Shown here in pieces: positions 41,004 through 48,974 of a DNA stretch of 51,046 nt. Source of the stretch: Kribbella turkmenica (GTDB lineage: Bacteria; Actinomycetota; Actinomycetes; Propionibacteriales; Kribbellaceae); assembly GCF_004348725.1 (NCBI RefSeq), contig NZ_SMKR01000031.1:1-51046 (forward strand). The letters run 5' to 3'. The notes below the pieces were generated by a model that was not told the DNA's origin, searched no databases, and was given only the letters and a program-made list of their open reading frames with translations. Both the position numbers and the translations under genes were made by a program. Numbering within the stretch: position 1 is the first letter of the stretch; each line of letters begins with the position of its first letter.

Positions 41004-41219
41004 CTCAGGCTCCTTCTCCCGGCGACCACCCTCAAGCCGCCTCTCACCCCTGCCACGAACGCCCCGCCCACGATCCGACACCCACCACCACAATTCCACC
41101 CACCACGGCGGCACAACGAATCCGGGGCGGCTCCCAGACTGGGAACCGCCCCGGCTGTGTCTCATCCTCCCGAACCTGGAAAACCGCCCTCTGACCTGCG
41201 GCTTCTTGACTCCGGGGAG

Positions 41220-41307
41220 TGGCGGAGGATACGAGATTCGAACTCGTGAGGGGTTGCCCCCAACACGCTTTCCAAGCGTGCGCCCTAGGCCTCTAGGCGA
41301 ATCCTCC
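41220..41307 (-). tRNA. tRNA-Ser(GGA), CCA encoded
   Basis: On the minus strand the acceptor GGAGGAT pairs with ATCCTCC. The anticodon arm CACGC-TTGGAAA-GCGTG gives anticodon GGA, and a long variable arm identifies serine. Discriminator G and CCA are at 41223-41220. Confidence 0.95.
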
Positions 41308-41388
41308 AAGCGGAGAGGATACGCGAGTGCCCCGGCGAACCTGAAATCGGGGGCGTGAACCTGATGGACAGCTCCGGCGACTGTACGG

Positions 41389-41820
41389 ATGGAGGTGATC
41401 GTGGAGCCGAAATGGGCGGCTGTGGTGGTGCGGGCTCAACTGGGTGAGCGGGAGGCGGTTGCCGAGCTGGTGGCCGTCGTACGCGGGCTGCCGCGCCTGA
41501 AGGAACCGGAGCGGTTCGCCGCGTGGCTGTTCACCATCGCGCGCCGCAGCGTCGTCAATCAGCTCAGGGACAAGTACGCCGGCCAACCGCAGCAACCGCC
41601 GTACGGCGAACCCCGACCTGGCCGACCAGGTGGTCGACCGGGTGGACGTACGGCGCCTGGTCGACAAGGTGCCCGTGGTCGAGGGGAGGTGCTCGTGCTG
41701 TTCCACCTGGAGGACCTGAGTCTGGAGAAGTGCGCCGAGGTGCTCGGCGTACCGGTGGGGACGGTGAAGTCGCGCCTGCATCGGGCGCGCCGGCTGATCA
41801 GGGAAGGAGCGGAGTGGTGA
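41389..41820 (+). pseudogene. Damaged ECF sigma factor gene (internal deletion and compensated frameshift)
   Basis: The open frame keeps sigma pieces: WAAVVVRAQLGEREAVAELV, then AVVRGLPRLKEPERFAAWLFTIARRSVVNQLRDK, and region 4 LVLFHLEDLSLEKCAEVLGVPVGTVKSRLHRARRLI. About 30 residues of region 2 expected between AELV and AVVRG are missing. Between about 41600 and 41690 the frame gives Gly/Arg-rich sequence. The same bases in another frame read RRTANPDLADQVVDRVDVRRLVDKVPVVE, the natural linker. So two indels compensate each other. The protein could be made but should not work as a normal sigma factor, unless the indels are sequencing errors. Confidence 0.7.
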
Positions 41821-42194
41821 TCTCGGCCGAGGAGACGATCGCGGGACTCCAGGACGCGCTGTCGTCGCGTCGCCGGGTGGGGTCTTCGGTCGAACTGTGC
41901 GGCGCGGCAGCTGTGGTCGTGCTCACGGTCATGCTGTGGCTGACCGAGGACGACCTTCCGACGACGACACAGCTCGGCTTCGGTGCGATCGTCGCTGTCG
42001 GCCTCCTGACCATCGCACGAGCGCTCCGCGCGCTGCGCCGCCGCGGAAGCCTCTTCGCCAGGGACCGCGTCATCGCCGGCTGGATCGCCACGGCGGTCGC
42101 TGTCCTACTCGCCTCAGCCCTCGCCCTGGCCGGCCACGGGCTCCTCGGACTGCCGCTGACGCTCGCCGCGGCCGGATTCCTGCTGGTCACCTGA
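41817..42194 (+). CDS. Membrane protein following the sigma remnant
   Basis: The 125-residue protein has a short cytoplasmic helix (VISAEETIAGLQDALSSRRR) and three hydrophobic helices (about 23-41, 50-66, 82-122). It is the kind of protein coded after ECF sigma genes and may act in membrane signalling, but no domain is recognised. GTG 41817 overlaps the sigma stop by 3 bases and follows AAGGAG by 7. Confidence 0.75.
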   Translation: MISAEETIAGLQDALSSRRRVGSSVELCGAAAVVVLTVMLWLTEDDLPTTTQLGFGAIVAVGLLTIARALRALRRRGSLFARDRVIAGWIATAVAVLLASALALAGHGLLGLPLTLAAAGFLLVT

Positions 42195-42220
42195 CAAGCA
42201 CGCAAGCGATTGGAGCGACG

Positions 42221-42334
42221 ATGAAACCGATCGGACCCCTGGCCATCGCGTTGCGGCGGCTCGCCGGCAACCGGACGGCTGTCCTGCTCGCGGCCGTTCT
42301 CACTGTGCTCCTGGTGGTCGGTCTGCTCATCTAG
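42221..42334 (+). CDS. Single-helix membrane peptide (37 aa)
   Basis: ATG 42221 follows GGAGCGACG and encodes MKPIGPLAIALRRLAGNRTA and then a 17-residue hydrophobic helix ending LLI. It lies 26 bases after the preceding membrane gene and may belong to the same operon. No family is recognised. Confidence 0.6.
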   Translation: MKPIGPLAIALRRLAGNRTAVLLAAVLTVLLVVGLLI

Positions 42335-42347
42335 GGTCGAAAGCCGT

Positions 42348-42626
42348 AATGACGTCATCGCTGATCGAGGTCCGCGACTACTCCTACTACGACGACCCCA
42401 AGGACCCGACCGCCTTCCGACCAGCAACGTGCTCCACCGCTACGGCCCGGCAACACCGATCCGCGGCGGAAGATTGCCTTCGGCAACCATAGCTTCGATG
42501 CGAACCTGCGGCTCCGCGCTCTGCTGTGGCGTCGTCACCGGCGAGGACTGGAAGCGTCCGGAGCTGCAGGCCAGGTACGGCGGCCACTGGATCCCGGCGC
42601 TGCTACGCAAGCAGCGTGCGGGCTAG
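42348..42626 (+). pseudogene. Frame-broken gene remnant, unknown
   Basis: Codon-like segments appear in different frames: MTSSLIEVRDYSYYDDPKDPTAF from 42348, then RKIAFGNHSFDANLRLRALLW, then GEDWKRPELQARYGGHWIPALLRKQRAG ending at TAG 42626. They look like pieces of one gene with two or more indels. I cannot name the family. The end overlaps the convergent oxidoreductase gene by about 24 bases. Confidence 0.35.
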
Positions 42627-43418
42627 TGTCCGCCACTGCTCCATCGGCTGTGGGCCGGTGACCCCGGTGATCACGTTGATCCCGACGTGGTCGGCGCCGG
42701 CATCGAGGTGCTCCCTCAGCTTGGCCTTGATGTCTGCCGGCGTACCCCACGCCGCCAGTGCGTCGACCATGTGATCTGGCAGCTCAGCCTGGTCCTTGGC
42801 ACTGAATCCCTGCCGCCCGAGTGAGGCGGCGTACGACGGGAGTTGTGGGAAGAACCCGATCGTGTCCCGTGCGATCGCCCGGGCCCGGTCCGCATCGGTC
42901 TCCACCACGACCAGGTGGCTGACCGCGAGCAGCTTGTCCGGACCGAGCACCTTCCGCGCTTCGGCGGAGTGTGCGGCGGTCGTCAGGAACGGGTAGGCGC
43001 CGGCAGCCCGATCCCGGGCGAGCTCCATCATCCGCGGACCGAGCGCCGCGAGCACCCGGCGCCCGACCGGTACGTCGACCTCGTCGAGGTAGGCGTTGAG
43101 CGTGGCGATCGGCTTCGGCCCGCGCGCCCCTCCCAGCCCGACGGTGAACCGCCCGGGTGCGGCCGACTCCAGTTCGGCGTACGTCGTACTGACGTCCGTC
43201 GCGCTGTACTGGTCGACGGAGAGGATGCCGCTGACGAAGGTGATCGACCCGGTCGCGGTGACCAGGTCGACGATGGTCCGGAGGCCGGGCAGCGGGCCAC
43301 CGGACAACCAGATCGCGGAGTAGCCGAGCTCCTCGGCCGCGCGGGCGGCGGCCAGTGACTCGGGGCTGCTGTCGAGGCCGGTGGTGATCCCGAACGGACC
43401 GAATTGGTGATTCGTCAC
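42603..43418 (-). CDS. LLM-class (F420-type) oxidoreductase
   Basis: The 271-residue TIM-barrel protein begins FGPFGITTGLDSSPESLAAARAAEELGYSAIWLSGGPLPGLRTIVDLVTATGSI, the LLM family pattern. ADIKAKLREHLDAGADHVGINVI near the C-terminus is also typical. It probably uses coenzyme F420; the substrate is unknown. GTG 43418 is preceded by TATCCT (43425-43430) 6 bases upstream and no ribosome site, indicating a leaderless mRNA. Confidence 0.9.
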   Translation of the reverse strand: MTNHQFGPFGITTGLDSSPESLAAARAAEELGYSAIWLSGGPLPGLRTIVDLVTATGSITFVSGILSVDQYSATDVSTTYAELESAAPGRFTVGLGGARGPKPIATLNAYLDEVDVPVGRRVLAALGPRMMELARDRAAGAYPFLTTAAHSAEARKVLGPDKLLAVSHLVVVETDADRARAIARDTIGFFPQLPSYAASLGRQGFSAKDQAELPDHMVDALAAWGTPADIKAKLREHLDAGADHVGINVITGVTGPQPMEQWRTLARTLLA

Positions 43419-43465
43419 CTAATGAGGATAGGTGGAGCAGGTCGGCATCCGCCCAGTGGTTTCGC

Positions 43466-43807
43466 TCAGGGCGTCAGCGGTTTCAGCGGATCGTGGCCGA
43501 TCGACATCAGGTTGTGCCGCCAGTGCGTCTCGCCCGCGGTCGGCTCCGGTTCCTCACCGCGCTCGCTCCGGACCCGTCGTACCACCTGCTCCATCGCCGA
43601 GAGATCCTCGTCGGTCAGGTCGGACCGGCGCTTTCCGAGGATGTGAACCACCTTCTCGCCGAGCGAGTGACCGGTGTCCTCGGATGCGGACTCGGTGCGT
43701 TCACCGGCGGAGTCGGTCCGCAACCAGTCCGCCAACTCGCGCGACGTCATGTTCACCAACTCGTGAAACTCGGTCCACAACTCGTCACTGACCCGGTTCT
43801 CAGCCAT
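43466..43807 (-). CDS. DUF3140 family protein
   Basis: The 113-residue acidic protein contains VSDELWTEFHELVNMTSRELADWLRTDSAGE, LGEKVVHILGKRRSDLTDEDLSAMEQVVRRVRSERG and HWRHNLMSIGHDPLKP, the DUF3140 pattern. The HWRHNLMSxGHDP ending suggests nucleic-acid binding, but the function is unknown. GAGGAGGAG precedes ATG 43807. It is divergent from the SRP RNA gene. Confidence 0.85.
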   Translation of the reverse strand: MAENRVSDELWTEFHELVNMTSRELADWLRTDSAGERTESASEDTGHSLGEKVVHILGKRRSDLTDEDLSAMEQVVRRVRSERGEEPEPTAGETHWRHNLMSIGHDPLKPLTP

Positions 43808-43915
43808 CAGCTCCTCCTCGTGTCCCCACCGCGGTACCCGCCGCGTGGACCCGAAAACGGGGTGCGATCCACCGGGTGCCGCGGTACGGATTTCGGGCCC
43901 GGGGATCCGATCACG

Positions 43916-43921
43916 TACACT
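43916..43921 (+). promoter_or_regulatory. -10 box of the SRP RNA gene
   Basis: TACACT is placed 7-8 bases before the first paired base of the SRP RNA. Confidence 0.65.
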
Positions 43922-43928
43922 TCTGGCT

Positions 43929-44017
43929 GGTTCCCCGCGTGGCGGTATCTCGCCCAACTCCCCCAGGGCCGGAAGGCAGCAAGGGTAAGTGAGCTCTTCC
44001 GGGTGCGCGGGGAATCC
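43929..44017 (+). ncRNA. ffs: Signal recognition particle RNA (4.5S type)
   Basis: GGTTCCCCGCG at 43929 pairs with CGCGGGGAATCC to 44017, and the apical part GGGCCGGAAGGCAGCAAGGG carries the GGAA tetraloop and the Ffh-binding asymmetric loop. The length of about 89 bases fits the short bacterial SRP RNA. The RNA works with Ffh to target membrane proteins. As in other actinomycetes it lies not far from dnaX. Confidence 0.93.
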
Positions 44018-44074
44018 TCATGTCCGGGCCCTGTCTAGGCTGGTGCCGCACAACCCTGATCGTGAGGGAGCCCG

Positions 44075-44890
44075 ATGAGCGACGAACGCCGCTATCTGCA
44101 GGAACTGATCATCGCCGAGCTCGGCGTGCCCGCCTCGTTCGACGCTGACACCGAGATCGAGCGGCGGATCGAGTTCCTGGCCGACCAGCTCCGGCGCAGC
44201 CGTGCGACGGCGTACGTGCTCGGCATCAGCGGCGGCGTCGACTCCGGTACGGCGGGGCGTCTCTGCCAGCTCGCGGTCGAGCGGGTCCGGGCCGAGGGCG
44301 GTCAGGCGACGTTCGTCGCGATGCGGCTCCCGTACGGCGTCCAGGTGGACGAGGCGGACGCGCAGCGCTCGCTCGACTTCATCAAGCCCGACGAGACCCT
44401 CGTGGTCGACGTGAAGCCGGCCACGGACGCCATGGTCGAGTCGGTGCGGCACGCCGGGCTCGGCGACCGCGAGGACTTCCACGTCGGCAACATCAAGGCC
44501 CGGCAGCGGATGATCTCGCAGTACGTCGTCGCCGGGGCGCGCGGCGGACTCGTCGTCGGCACGGACCACGCGGCCGAGGCGGTGATGGGCTTCTACACCA
44601 AGTACGGCGACGGCGCGTGCGACCTGACGCCCTTGTCGGGGCTGACCAAGCGCCGTGTCCGGGCGATCGGCTCGCGGCTCGGCGCGTCGGACGAGCTCAC
44701 CGGCAAGGTGCCGACCGCGGACCTGGAGACGAACACGCCGGGCCTGCCGGACGAGGTCGCTCTCGGCGTCACCTACGAGGAGATCGACGACTTCCTCGAG
44801 GGCCGCGAGGTCAGCGAGCAGGCCGCGGCCACGATCATCGCCGCCCACCGTCGTACCGCGCACAAGCGCGCGATGCCGCTGGCGGTCTGA
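44075..44890 (+). CDS. nadE: NH3-dependent NAD(+) synthetase
   Basis: The 271-residue cytoplasmic enzyme amidates deamido-NAD with ammonia and ATP (EC 6.3.1.5). The PP-loop SGGVDSG (52-58) binds ATP. RLPYGVQVDEADAQRSLDFIKPDE, FHVGNIKARQRMISQYVVAG and VVGTDHAAEAVMGFYTKYGDGACDLTPLSGLTKRRVR are the deamido-NAD and ammonia-site signatures. There is no glutaminase domain, and the length matches the E. coli type. GAGGGAG precedes the ATG; a TAGGCT box at about 44035 is the likely -10. Confidence 0.96.
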   Translation: MSDERRYLQELIIAELGVPASFDADTEIERRIEFLADQLRRSRATAYVLGISGGVDSGTAGRLCQLAVERVRAEGGQATFVAMRLPYGVQVDEADAQRSLDFIKPDETLVVDVKPATDAMVESVRHAGLGDREDFHVGNIKARQRMISQYVVAGARGGLVVGTDHAAEAVMGFYTKYGDGACDLTPLSGLTKRRVRAIGSRLGASDELTGKVPTADLETNTPGLPDEVALGVTYEEIDDFLEGREVSEQAAATIIAAHRRTAHKRAMPLAV

Positions 44891-44914
44891 CGTCCTCCTG
44901 CCGGATGGTCCGCG

Positions 44915-45313
44915 TCAGGCGGTGTGGGCCAGTTGGCGGACGCGGTTGGCGAGGCGGGCCAGGCGGATGGTGGCGATGTTGCGGTAGGCCGGACGGAGCA
45001 CGGTGGCGAGTGGCCCGGTCTGCTCGAACGTGTGGGTGACCTGCCCACCGGCGGTCAGCGTCCATTGACCGACTTCACGGAACCCGGGGACCTGCCAGGT
45101 GATCTCGATGCGATCCGCCTCGATCACCGTGTAGCGCAGTTCCCCGGTGAGCCCCGACCGTACCCGCAGCTGGTAGGGCGTACCGGCGGTGACCTCGCTG
45201 GGGCCGTCGATCGCAAGGAACGCCTCGTTCCACTCCGGGAGCGCGAGCGCGTCCAGGAGAACGTGCCGGATCGCCGCCCGGCTGGCGGGGATGGTGTCGG
45301 TGGCTTGTTCCAT
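44915..45313 (-). CDS. SRPBCC/polyketide-cyclase-like protein
   Basis: The 132-residue helix-grip protein begins TIPASRAAIRHVLLDALALPEWNEAFLAIDGPSEVTAGTPYQLRV and ends GGQVTHTFEQTGPLATVLRPAYRNIATIRLARLANRVRQ. Members bind hydrophobic ligands in a deep pocket. Only 2 bases separate its ATG from the MarR stop, with AGGAGA as ribosome site, so it is the second gene of the MarR operon. Confidence 0.88.
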   Translation of the reverse strand: MEQATDTIPASRAAIRHVLLDALALPEWNEAFLAIDGPSEVTAGTPYQLRVRSGLTGELRYTVIEADRIEITWQVPGFREVGQWTLTAGGQVTHTFEQTGPLATVLRPAYRNIATIRLARLANRVRQLAHTA

Positions 45314-45315
45314 GA

Positions 45316-45801
45316 CTATCTCTCCTGGGCGAGGGTGTGGTCGTACTCGGGATCGCGCCGGCGAGCCAGTGCGGCTCCGGCAGGGAAGGCGTCGGCGACG
45401 GCTCTCAGCGTCGCGATGGTCTCGTCGAGGGGGTAACCGGCGACCAGGTCGTTCATCGTCCGGTGCAAGCGGTTCTCGGCCGTGACGATGCGCCGGTGCA
45501 GAGCGCGGCCTTGCGGGGTCAGGCTCAGCGCGAGGTACCGACGGTCGACCTTGTCGATCCCGCGCTTCACCGATCCCTGAGCGACCAGCCGGTCGACGAG
45601 GCGGCTCGGGCTGTTCCCGGTCTCGCAGACGAGGAGACCGCCGAGCGCGTTCAGCGTCAGCGGACCGTGGTCGCGCAGCACCCTGAGCACCTCCGCCTGG
45701 GACGGCGTGATGCCCAGCGGTCGCAGCTCGGCGGCGAGCAACCGGTTGCCCTCACGCTGGATCGCCAGCACGAGGTACCGCAGTTCCTCGACCACCTTCA
45801 T
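45316..45801 (-). CDS. MarR-family transcriptional regulator
   Basis: The 161-residue protein has the winged helix LGITPSQAEVLRVLRDHGPLTLNALGGLLVCETGNSPSRLVDRLVAQGSVKRGIDKVDRRYLALSLTPQG, the MarR consensus including the D-R wing. It probably senses a small hydrophobic or aromatic compound and represses itself, the SRPBCC gene and possibly the divergent acyl-CoA ligase. A palindrome lies 17 bases upstream of ATG 45801. The upstream frame extension to 45936 lacks a ribosome site. Confidence 0.92.
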   Translation of the reverse strand: MKVVEELRYLVLAIQREGNRLLAAELRPLGITPSQAEVLRVLRDHGPLTLNALGGLLVCETGNSPSRLVDRLVAQGSVKRGIDKVDRRYLALSLTPQGRALHRRIVTAENRLHRTMNDLVAGYPLDETIATLRAVADAFPAGAALARRRDPEYDHTLAQER

Positions 45802-45817
45802 GGCGAACAGATTACAC

Positions 45818-45834
45818 GACATGTGTGTCATGTC
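45818..45834. promoter_or_regulatory. MarR-type operator
   Basis: GACATG-TGTGT-CATGTC is a perfect inverted repeat of the length bound by MarR dimers, just upstream of the regulator start and in the region divergent from the acyl-CoA ligase. Confidence 0.6.
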
Positions 45835-45965
45835 ATTTATTTGGGACGGCAACATCTCGCTTGCGGAGCTACCGGTTCGGCGCGTCCCGGAGTACCTGAA
45901 GGATGCGCGAGAAAGTCCGGATGAGGTCATGGTCAAGGCGATATCGCGGCTGGCAGAGTGTGCTC

Positions 45966-47591
45966 ATGAAAGGTCTGATGCAGAACTACCAGCTGTCCCT
46001 GGACACCATCTTCCTCCGGGCTGAGCAGTTCTACCCGGACAAGACCGTGCACACCGGCGGTCCGGCGCCGTCGACGCTGACGTACGCCGAGTGGGCCGGG
46101 CGAACCAGACGACTAGGCGGCGTGCTGCACGCGCTCGGGATCAGCACGGACGGCCGGGTGGCCACGTTCGCGTGGAACTCGGGACGTCACCTCGAGCTGT
46201 ACTTCGCTGCACCCTGCACCGGCCGGGTGCTGCACACGCTGAACATCAGACTCTTTCCCGACCAGGTCGTCTACATCGCGAACCACGCCGAGGACGAGGT
46301 GATCTTCGTCGACCGGTCGTTGCTCGGGCTCTTCCTGCCGTTGCTCGACCGATTGCCACTGATCAGGCACGTCGTGGTGATGGACGACCTGCCGGCCGGG
46401 GCGCCCGGGGCGGAGGTGCCGGACGATCCGCGGTTCCACGACTACGAGGCGCTGCTCGCCGCGGCCGAGCCGGTCGAGTTCCGCGTCGCGGACGAGAACC
46501 AGGCGGCCGCCATGTGCTACACGAGCGGGACGACGGGCAATCCGAAGGGCGTCGTGTACTCACACCGGTCCACCTGGCTGCACTCGATCGGCGTACTGAC
46601 CAACGCCGGGATCGGGCTGGCCGAGACGGACACGGTCATGCCGGTCGTGCCGATGTTCCACGCGAACGCCTGGGGTCTCGCGCACGCGGCTCCGATGGCC
46701 GGCGCCTCGCTGGTGTTCCCGGGCCCGGACATGTCTCCGCAGGGCATCCTCAAGCTGCTGCAGGAGCAGGAGGTGACGCTGGCCGCGGGCGTTCCGACCA
46801 TCTGGCAGGGGTTGTTGCCGTTGCTGGACGACGTCGAGTTGCCCAAGCTGCGGCGCGTCCCTTGTGGCGGGTCCGCCGTACCGATGGCGTTGTCGGAGGC
46901 GTTCCGGGAGAAGCTCGGCCGGCCGATCCTGCAGGCCTGGGGCATGACGGAGACCAGCCCGGTGGCGACCGCGGCGCACGTGCCGGCGCGGTACGAGAAG
47001 CTTTCCGAGGACGAGAAGGCACGTCTCCGGGCTCGGCAAGGACAGCCGCTGCCCGGCGTCGAGGTGCGGATCGTCGAGCCCGGGTCGATCACGCCCTTGC
47101 CGTGGGACGACGAGGCGACCGGGGAGCTGCAGGTCCGCGGGCCGTGGATCGCGTCCGAGTACTACCGGCCCGACGAAGGCGTGCAGCTGAGCACGGAAGA
47201 CGGCTGGATGAAGACCGGTGACGTGGCGGCGATCGACCAGTTCGGCTCGGTGCGGCTGGTGGACCGGACGAAGGACCTGGTGAAGTCCGGCGGTGAGTGG
47301 ATCAGCTCGGTCGAACTGGAGAACCTGTTGATGGCTCACCCGGCGATCAAGGAGGCCGCGGTGATCGGCGTACCGCACCCGAAGTGGGACGAGCGCCCGC
47401 TGGCGTGCGTCGTGTTGCAGGAGGGCGAAACCGTCACAGGTGAAGAGATCCTGGAGTACCTGAAACCCCGGGTCGCGAAGTGGTGGCTCCCGGACGCGGT
47501 CGAATTCATTGAGGAGGTGCCCAAGACCTCGGTCGGCAAGTTCTCGAAGAAGGACCTCCGCACCCGGTTCGCCGACTACCGCCTCGGGTAA
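45966..47591 (+). CDS. Long-chain-fatty-acid-type acyl-CoA ligase (AMP-binding)
   Basis: The 541-residue enzyme activates a carboxylic acid with ATP and CoA. AMP-binding motif CYTSGTTGNPKGVVYSHRS (P-loop), GGSAVPMALSEAF, WGMTETSPVAT, and GWMKTGDVAAIDQFGSVRLVDRTKDLVKSGGEWISSVELE cover the ATP, AMP and hinge motifs. KTSVGKFSKKDLR contains the C-terminal lysine. The best match is the medium/long-chain FadD group (fatty-acyl-CoA ligase of about 540 residues). ATG 45966 or 45978 may be used. It is divergent from the MarR/SRPBCC operon, suggesting control by that regulator. Confidence 0.93.
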   Translation: MKGLMQNYQLSLDTIFLRAEQFYPDKTVHTGGPAPSTLTYAEWAGRTRRLGGVLHALGISTDGRVATFAWNSGRHLELYFAAPCTGRVLHTLNIRLFPDQVVYIANHAEDEVIFVDRSLLGLFLPLLDRLPLIRHVVVMDDLPAGAPGAEVPDDPRFHDYEALLAAAEPVEFRVADENQAAAMCYTSGTTGNPKGVVYSHRSTWLHSIGVLTNAGIGLAETDTVMPVVPMFHANAWGLAHAAPMAGASLVFPGPDMSPQGILKLLQEQEVTLAAGVPTIWQGLLPLLDDVELPKLRRVPCGGSAVPMALSEAFREKLGRPILQAWGMTETSPVATAAHVPARYEKLSEDEKARLRARQGQPLPGVEVRIVEPGSITPLPWDDEATGELQVRGPWIASEYYRPDEGVQLSTEDGWMKTGDVAAIDQFGSVRLVDRTKDLVKSGGEWISSVELENLLMAHPAIKEAAVIGVPHPKWDERPLACVVLQEGETVTGEEILEYLKPRVAKWWLPDAVEFIEEVPKTSVGKFSKKDLRTRFADYRLG

Positions 47592-47652
47592 GCCGGGACA
47601 GGGACTGACCACAGTCCTCGCCGAGAAGCTCCTGACGCGGCGCAGAGCGGTG

Positions 47653-47995
47653 TTACCGCGCCGACGTACGCAACTCCTTCAGACCGGCAGCGAAGGTCAC
47701 AGTCGGCTGGTAGTCCAGGTCAGTCCGCGCGTTGGTGATGTCGTAGATGCGTTCGCGTCCCACAATCGCGATCAGCCAGGTGTATCGCGCGGCTGACCTC
47801 CGCATCCGTGGGCTCTCGGCGCTTCGGTCGATAGGCGACCACCAGGGCGCACACAAGATCGTCGCCCATCCAGAGGTCGGAGACATCGCCGTCGACTCCA
47901 CTGTGCTCATCGCAGGGCACGGACCTCCGTCTCGTGGTGGACACCCCACACGACCCGGATGCCAGGAGCAAACTCGATCTCCTGTCCGCCATCGG
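47653..47995 (-). pseudogene. C-terminal remnant of an NAD-dependent epimerase/dehydratase-like gene
   Basis: The minus strand ends with WLIAIVGRERIYDITNARTDLDYQPTVTFAAGLKELRTSAR and TAA. That resembles the end of short-chain epimerases (ITKARxxLGYxPxVxFEEGL). The preceding bases read in another frame as VSDLWMGDDLVCALVVAYRPKRREPTDAEVSRAIHLADRD, so a frameshift and loss of the front part are likely. The remaining bases of 47592-48047 hold nothing else. Confidence 0.45.
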
Positions 47996-48047
47996 CCTCC
48001 AGGAATGACCTCGAAAGCCTTACGTGCCGGTCGCGGTCGACGCGTGA

Positions 48048-48863
48048 TCAGCCGAAGTCCTCGCCGAAGTGCCGGCGCAGATGGGCCAGGGTGGCGTCGA
48101 CGAGCTCGGCCGGCCACTGTTCGCCCGTCTGCGTGGCCAAGGCGGTTCCCCGGCGGATGAACTCTCGGCACATGTACCGGTTGGCCGCGATGATGTCAGC
48201 CGGTTCGGAGCCGGCGGGCGGGATCGCCTCGAGCGCGGCCCGCTGCTCGTCCGACAGGAAGGCGTTCAACCGCTTGGCTCCACCGGTACGTCGTACGCCG
48301 CGCTCGGCGAGCATCAGCGCGATGAGTTGGTCGCGGACCGCGCCGACGCCCTGGCTGCCGACGATCCGCTCGTCCCGGCCGAGCACGGTGACGAGATTCC
48401 CCAGGAAGTAGAAGAAGAGGTTGACCGGTCCTTGCGGCCAGTACGGCTCTCCGGACCGACCGCCCTTGCGCTCGATGTCGCCGTCCGGGAACAAGGTCCC
48501 GTCCCGGTCGAACAGCACGCGGACACCGTCGTACTGGAAGCGATCGAAGGATCCGCGCGCGTGACAGAACAGGTCGACGTGCAACCAGTCGGACGTGATC
48601 CCCAGCCCGCCGACCAACCCCGGCACCCGATCGGTCAGTACGGTCGGCCCGGTGAGCGACCGCAGTACGCCGGCCCAGTTCACCTCGAACCACGGCAGGC
48701 TTTCGTCGGTCACGACACAATGCACGTCGACATCGCTGAACCTGTCCGCCTCACCGGTCCCATAGCTGCCGACCAGGTAGACGCCGAGGACTCGATCGTC
48801 CTCCGGCAGTACGACGCGGGCTCGCTCGATGACCTGCTGCTGCCGCTCGTCTCCGGTCGTCAC
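48048..48863 (-). CDS. Nucleotidyltransferase (aminoglycoside-ANT-like, DNA polymerase beta superfamily)
   Basis: The 271-residue protein has the core motif GVYLVGSYGTGEADRFSDVDVHCVV with Ser-Asp-Val-Asp as metal ligands, followed by the acidic strand WLHVDLFCH. The C-terminal helical part (PVNLFFYFLGNLVTVLGRDE) is typical of ANT-like proteins. The substrate may be an antibiotic or a small molecule, not knowable here. GTG 48863 is preceded by TACGCT (48871-48876) 7 bases upstream, a leaderless arrangement. It is divergent from dnaX. Confidence 0.88.
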   Translation of the reverse strand: MTTGDERQQQVIERARVVLPEDDRVLGVYLVGSYGTGEADRFSDVDVHCVVTDESLPWFEVNWAGVLRSLTGPTVLTDRVPGLVGGLGITSDWLHVDLFCHARGSFDRFQYDGVRVLFDRDGTLFPDGDIERKGGRSGEPYWPQGPVNLFFYFLGNLVTVLGRDERIVGSQGVGAVRDQLIALMLAERGVRRTGGAKRLNAFLSDEQRAALEAIPPAGSEPADIIAANRYMCREFIRRGTALATQTGEQWPAELVDATLAHLRRHFGEDFG

Positions 48864-48870
48864 CCGCGCC

Positions 48871-48876
48871 AGCGTA
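48871..48876 (-). promoter_or_regulatory. -10 box (TACGCT) of the nucleotidyltransferase gene
   Basis: Seven bases separate this box from GTG 48863. Confidence 0.55.
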
Positions 48877-48961
48877 CCTATCCACCGACCAAGGACGCGC
48901 CCGGTCACGCCGAGGAGTTGTGGATAACAGGGCGTGGGGAGGATTTGTCGGCAGTCGGCGC

Positions 48962-48967
48962 TAGGGT
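48962..48967 (+). promoter_or_regulatory. -10 box (TAGGGT) of dnaX
   Basis: Seven bases separate TAGGGT from GTG 48975, and no Shine-Dalgarno is present. Confidence 0.6.
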
Positions 48968-48974
48968 TGCGGGC

